Below the pieces are notes generated by a model that saw only the letters and a list, made by a program, of their open reading frames with translations, did no database searches and had not been told where the DNA came from. A stretch of 9,645 nucleotides of DNA from Acetobacteraceae bacterium. GTDB taxonomy: Bacteria; Pseudomonadota; Alphaproteobacteria; Acetobacterales; Acetobacteraceae. The stretch lies in NCBI GenBank assembly GCA_003164305.1, contig PLSZ01000354.1, positions 906-10,550 on the forward strand, in the 5' to 3' direction. Positions 7,051-9,645 of the stretch are shown here, piece by piece (within the stretch, counting starts at the first letter, position 1; every line of letters begins with the position of its first letter). The translations under genes were made by a program, and so were the position numbers.

Positions 7051-7869
7051 ATGGGAATCACGCAGGTCGAGACCGAGGATCACGAGGCTCAGGCCGCCAT
7101 TTTCCGTGGCATCGACGCCTACAACGACGCCGTCAGTGGCCGGCCCGAGCCGGGTCGCGGGCTGACCGTGACTCTGCCGGGTGCGGACGGGAAGGCCGTC
7201 GGCCGGCTGTTCGGCTACACCTATTACGCCTGGCTGCACCTGCAACTGCTCGCCGTGCTGCCGGCCCGGCGTGGGCGCGGCCTCGGCACCGCCCTGTTGC
7301 GCGCCGCCGAGGCCGAGGCGTGGCAACGCGGCTGCCGGGCGGCCTGGGTCGAGGCCGACCCGGACACCGCCGGTTTCCTCGCCCGTCGCGGCTGGCGGGA
7401 ATTCGGCCGGCTCGACGATGGCCCGCCGGCGGCGCACTGCCGGTTCCTCGCCCGCGACCTTACGCCGGGCACCCCCGCTGCCGGTCTGGCCGCCACGGAC
7501 GTCCTGTCGCCAGCCGACGTTGCCGCCCTGGCGGGGACCGCGCCGCTGCGCCGCCCGCTCGGCCTGCTGGTCCGCGATGACGCCGGTTCGGTGGTGGGCG
7601 GCTTGTGGGGGTGGAGCGAGCTGGGCCGGTTTTTTGTCCAGTTGCTGTTCCTGCCGGAGCGGCGGCGCCACGCCGGTCTCGGCAGCGAACTGATGGCCCG
7701 TGCCGAGGCGGTCGCGCGGGCGCGCCGCTGCCGGGTGATCTGGCTCGACACGTTCAGCTTCCAGGCCCGCCCGTTCTACGAGCGTCTCGGTTTTTCCTGT
7801 TTCGGCGCGCTCGCCGACTACCCGCCCGGTGGCGCCCGGTACTTTCTCGTCAAGCCCCTGGAACGATGA
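7051..7869 (+). CDS. Tandem GNAT-family N-acetyltransferase
   Basis: A 272-residue protein built from two GNAT domains, about residues 1-138 and 145-272. Both carry an acetyl-CoA-binding motif A: RRGRGLGTALL (73-83) in the first, RRRHAGLGSELM (204-215) in the second. Each is preceded by a similar strand (LHLQLLAVLPARR; FFVQLLFLPERR) and followed by a C-terminal F-(L/Y)-x-R-x-G-(W/F) segment (FLARRGW 109-115; FYERLGF 242-248). This parallel layout points to an internal duplication. The acceptor (small amine, antibiotic, peptide or protein) cannot be predicted. ATG 7051 is preferred; an in-frame TTG at 7033 would add six residues. No good Shine-Dalgarno is visible before either, so the start is less certain than the rest. 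Divergent promoters with the hydratase must lie within 6985-7050, but I see no convincing consensus there. Confidence 0.88.
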   Translation: MGITQVETEDHEAQAAIFRGIDAYNDAVSGRPEPGRGLTVTLPGADGKAVGRLFGYTYYAWLHLQLLAVLPARRGRGLGTALLRAAEAEAWQRGCRAAWVEADPDTAGFLARRGWREFGRLDDGPPAAHCRFLARDLTPGTPAAGLAATDVLSPADVAALAGTAPLRRPLGLLVRDDAGSVVGGLWGWSELGRFFVQLLFLPERRRHAGLGSELMARAEAVARARRCRVIWLDTFSFQARPFYERLGFSCFGALADYPPGGARYFLVKPLER

Positions 7870-7882
7870 ATAGTCTGGACGC

Positions 7883-7899
7883 CGTCCGGCGAACGGACG
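7883..7899 (+). other. Small perfect stem-loop before the MaoC gene
   Basis: CGTCCG (7883-7888) and CGGACG (7894-7899) form a 6-bp stem with loop GCGAA. It sits in the 58-nt gap between the GNAT stop and the MaoC start. No T tract follows, so it is not a normal terminator. It could be a weak attenuator or processing site, or chance in GC-rich DNA. Confidence 0.35.
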
Positions 7900-7927
7900 A
7901 GAAAGCCGCGCCGCATCGGAGAGCGCG

Positions 7928-8344
7928 ATGACCACCTATCTGGACGAGCTGCGGGTCGGCATGACCGCCAGCACGGGCAAAACCATAACCGAGGCCGACA
8001 TCCTGCTGTACGCGGCGGTGAGCACCGACACCAATCCGCTGCACATCGACGCCGAGGCCGCCGCCGCCGGCCCGTTCGGGCAGCGGGTGGCCCACGGCAT
8101 GCTGACCGCCGGGCTGATCAGCGCCGTGCTGGGCACCAGGCTGCCGGGGCCGGGCTGCGTCTACCTGGCCCAGACCCTGCGCTTCCGTGCCCCGGTGAAG
8201 ATCGGCGACACCGTTACCGCCACCGTCGAGGTGACCGACATCAACGTCGCCAAGAAGCGCGCTACCCTGAAGTGCGTGTGCAGCGTGGCCGGCAAGCCCG
8301 TCGTCGAGGGCGAGGCGACCGTGCTGGTCCCCGTCCGCGGCTGA
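7928..8344 (+). CDS. MaoC-family dehydratase, PhaJ-like (R)-enoyl-CoA hydratase
   Basis: A 138-residue single hot-dog-fold protein that should hydrate trans-2-enoyl-CoA to (R)-3-hydroxyacyl-CoA in the cytoplasm, linking beta-oxidation to polyhydroxyalkanoate or other acyl metabolism. The hydratase-2 motif is complete: D34-x-N-P-L-H39 with the catalytic Asp and His five residues apart as in PhaJ, followed by FGQRVAHGMLTAG (50-62). LAQTLRFRAPVKIGDTV (about 80-96) is the usual second conserved stretch. Length matches PhaJ-type proteins (~135-160 aa). ATG 7928 has GGAGAG (7918-7923) 4 nt upstream. The TGA stop (8342-8344) overlaps the ATG of ribF by one base, so the two are probably translated together. 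Substrate chain length is not predictable; other MaoC-like dehydratases are an alternative. Confidence 0.92.
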   Translation: MTTYLDELRVGMTASTGKTITEADILLYAAVSTDTNPLHIDAEAAAAGPFGQRVAHGMLTAGLISAVLGTRLPGPGCVYLAQTLRFRAPVKIGDTVTATVEVTDINVAKKRATLKCVCSVAGKPVVEGEATVLVPVRG

Positions 8345-9285
8345 TGCGCATCTTCAAGGACTGGCGTGGCCTGCCCGAGGATGCGCGCGGGGCGACCGTG
8401 GCGCTCGGCAATTTCGACGGCGTGCATCTCGGCCATGCCCATGTGTTGCGCGCCGCGCACCGTGCCCGGCCGAAGGTGCCGCTGGCCGTGCTGACCTTCG
8501 AGCCGCACCCGCGCGAAGTGTTCCGCCCGGACGACCAGCCGTTTCGCCTCACCCTTCCCCCCGCCCGGGCCGATGCGCTGGCCCTCTTCGGGGTGCAGAC
8601 CACCTATGAGCTGCCGTTCGACTGTGCGTTCAGCGAAATGTCCGCCGAGACCTTCTTTACCGAGATCTTGTACCGGGGCATCGGTGCCCGCCATCTGGTT
8701 TGCGGTCCCGACTTCGCCTTCGGCCATCGGCGCGGCGGCGACACGCGCTTCCTGGCCGCGCGGGCCGAGGCGGTGGGCATCGGGCTGACCGTGGTGACGC
8801 CGTTCGCCGACGACGCCGGCCCGATCTCGTCCAGCCGCGTCCGCCGCGCCTTGCGGGACGGCTATCCCGAGCGCGCGGCGCTGATGCTCGGCCGCCACTG
8901 GACGATCCGCGCGACTGTGGGTCATGGCGACAAGCGTGGGCGCACCATCGGCTTCCCCACCGTCAACCTGCCGCTCGGCCGCCACCTGGAACCGGCGCGT
9001 GGGGTCTATGCGGTCATCGCCACCCTGCCGGACGGGCGCCGCCTGCGCGGGGTGGCCAATATCGGCCGCCGGCCGACGGTGCACGCCACGCCGGAGAGCC
9101 TCCTGGAAGTCAACCTGTTCGACTTCACCGGCACCCTCTACGGCGAGGAGCTGGAGGTGACGTTGTTCGCCTTCCTGCGTCCGGAGCGCCGGTTCGCCGG
9201 CATCGATGCGCTGCGCGCGCAGATCGCCGCCGACGCGGCCGAGGCCCGCCGCGTCCTTGACCTCGCCGTGCCCCCCTCCGCATAG
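8344..9285 (+). CDS. ribF: Bifunctional riboflavin kinase / FAD synthetase
   Basis: A 313-residue cytoplasmic enzyme that phosphorylates riboflavin to FMN and adenylates FMN to FAD; the length is typical of bacterial RibF. The N-terminal nucleotidyltransferase domain has GNFDGVHLGH (22-31), TFEPHPREVF (51-60), GPDFAFGHRRGGD (121-133) and ISSSRVR (161-167). The C-terminal riboflavin kinase domain has GHGDKRGRTIGFPTVNL (193-209), GVANIGRRPTV (236-246), and EVNLFDF (255-261) containing the likely catalytic Glu255, followed by LYGEELEV. ATG 8344 is chosen because homology starts there and it overlaps the preceding TGA; the frame is open 72 nt further upstream but only inside the MaoC gene. The ribF-ileS order is widely conserved in Proteobacteria (often followed by lspA) and supports the call. 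Confidence 0.97.
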   Translation: MRIFKDWRGLPEDARGATVALGNFDGVHLGHAHVLRAAHRARPKVPLAVLTFEPHPREVFRPDDQPFRLTLPPARADALALFGVQTTYELPFDCAFSEMSAETFFTEILYRGIGARHLVCGPDFAFGHRRGGDTRFLAARAEAVGIGLTVVTPFADDAGPISSSRVRRALRDGYPERAALMLGRHWTIRATVGHGDKRGRTIGFPTVNLPLGRHLEPARGVYAVIATLPDGRRLRGVANIGRRPTVHATPESLLEVNLFDFTGTLYGEELEVTLFAFLRPERRFAGIDALRAQIAADAAEARRVLDLAVPPSA

Positions 9286-9324
9286 TCGGGCGATGCACGG
9301 GATGAAACAGGCGCGAATTACCGG

Positions 9325-9348
9325 CCCGACCGCTCACTGGCGGCCGGG
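9325..9348 (+). terminator. Possible weak intrinsic terminator after ribF
   Basis: CCCG (9325-9328) and CCGC (9330-9333) pair with GCGG (9340-9343) and CGGG (9345-9348), with one A/C mismatch and loop TCACTG; two further G-T pairs are possible at the base. TTCATTGT follows, which is T-rich for this genome but not a real T run. The stem lies 39 nt past the ribF stop, within the 123-nt ribF-ileS gap (9286-9408). Apart from this and a C-rich stretch (9368-9379), I see nothing in that gap. Confidence 0.35.
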
Positions 9349-9408
9349 TTCATTGTGATCTGACGCGCCCCCCTCCCCCGATGCGGCCGTTCGCCGCGCG
9401 AGATAGTT

Positions 9409-9645
9409 ATGACCGATAACCAAGACTACCGTGACACCGTTTTCCTGCCGGCGACCCAGTTTCCGATGCGCGGCGACCTGCCGAAGAAGGAGCCGGTCCT
9501 GCTGGCCCGCTGGGAGCGCATGGGCATCTGGCGGCGGCTGCGCGAGGCCAGCCAGACCAGGCGGAAATTCATCCTGCACGACGGCCCGCCGTACGCGAAC
9601 GGCAACATCCATATCGGCACCGCGCTGAACAAGATCCTCAAGGAT
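9409..9645 (+). CDS. ileS: Isoleucyl-tRNA synthetase, N-terminal fragment (runs off window)
   Basis: 79 residues of the class I isoleucyl-tRNA synthetase, which charges tRNA-Ile in the cytoplasm. The start [20 protein letters not shown] aligns with the normal IleS N-terminus, followed by RGDLPKKEP (21-29) and [18 protein letters not shown] (53-70), the universal IleS active-site entry segment, then ALNKILKD. The usual HIGH tetrapeptide reads HIGT here (CAT ATC GGC ACC). ATG 9409 is chosen because the family's N-terminus begins there; only a weak purine stretch (GAGATAG) precedes it. The gene continues beyond the window, so the KMSKS motif and the editing domain are not seen. It follows ribF in the usual proteobacterial order. 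Confidence 0.96.
   Translation, partial: MTDNQDYRDTVFLPATQFPMRGDLPKKEPVLLARWERMGIWRRLREASQTRRKFILHDGPPYANGNIHIGTALNKILKD

Noticed and set aside
6985..7935. Upstream extension of the minus-strand hydratase frame (about 317 extra codons)
   Set aside because: It runs antisense through the GNAT gene, shows no similarity to the hydratase family, and a good ATG with Shine-Dalgarno exists at 6984. Long stop-free antisense frames are expected at this GC content.
8161..9084. 307-residue minus-strand open frame opposite ribF
   Set aside because: Fully antisense to a clearly conserved gene, Arg/Gly/Ala/His-rich composition and no recognisable motif; a GC-driven shadow.
9368..9379. C-rich tract before ileS as a second copy of the 6181-6215 element
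   Set aside because: It shares only a pyrimidine run; no paired G-rich arm or hairpin follows, so it is not a copy.
9286..9408. T-box or other riboswitch leader for ileS
   Set aside because: The gap is only 123 nt, no T-box sequence or specifier structure is visible, and T-box control of ileS is not typical of Proteobacteria.

Overview
The window is very GC-rich coding DNA with almost no intergenic space. It most resembles an alphaproteobacterium of the Rhodospirillales/Acetobacteraceae type. That assignment is an inference from base composition, the ribF-ileS pair, an LplT-PlsC-Aas fusion protein and the general look of the proteins; there is no rRNA or other marker here to prove it. No tRNA, rRNA, CRISPR array, insertion sequence or phage gene was seen.

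Layout, left to right. (1) Positions 1-2102, plus strand: the C-terminal part of an unrecognised protein with a long Pro/Ala/Thr-rich tail, then, 2 nt later, a GT4-type glycosyltransferase, probably for a cell-surface polysaccharide. (2) Positions 2103-6166, plus strand: a two-gene unit. It has a promoter-like segment overlapped by a 22-bp inverted repeat, a TetR-family regulator, and a 1136-residue protein joining an LplT-like lysophospholipid flippase, a PlsC acyltransferase and an acyl-ACP synthetase. The second gene's Shine-Dalgarno sequence overlaps the regulator's stop codon. Both genes use TTA leucine codons that I do not see in the flanking genes. (3) Positions 6167-6225: a short convergent spacer holding a 9-bp G/C hairpin that overlaps a four-tract G-quadruplex motif. 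(4) Positions 6226-6984, minus strand: a 2-keto-4-pentenoate hydratase-family enzyme. (5) Positions 7051-7869, plus strand, divergent from the hydratase: a protein with two tandem GNAT domains. (6) Positions 7928-9285, plus strand: a MaoC/PhaJ-like enoyl-CoA hydratase whose stop codon overlaps the start of ribF (riboflavin kinase/FAD synthetase). (7) Position 9409 to the window end, plus strand: the N-terminus of isoleucyl-tRNA synthetase, ileS.

How they fit together: the central TetR/fusion pair looks like a self-contained, probably autoregulated module for lysophospholipid re-acylation or exogenous fatty-acid incorporation. The right end is housekeeping (FAD synthesis and Ile-tRNA charging). 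The left end is envelope-related. I see no clear new defence or mobile system. The most noteworthy items are the three-function fusion with its likely operator, the hairpin/G4 element after it, the tandem GNAT protein, and the HIGT variant of the HIGH motif in IleS.
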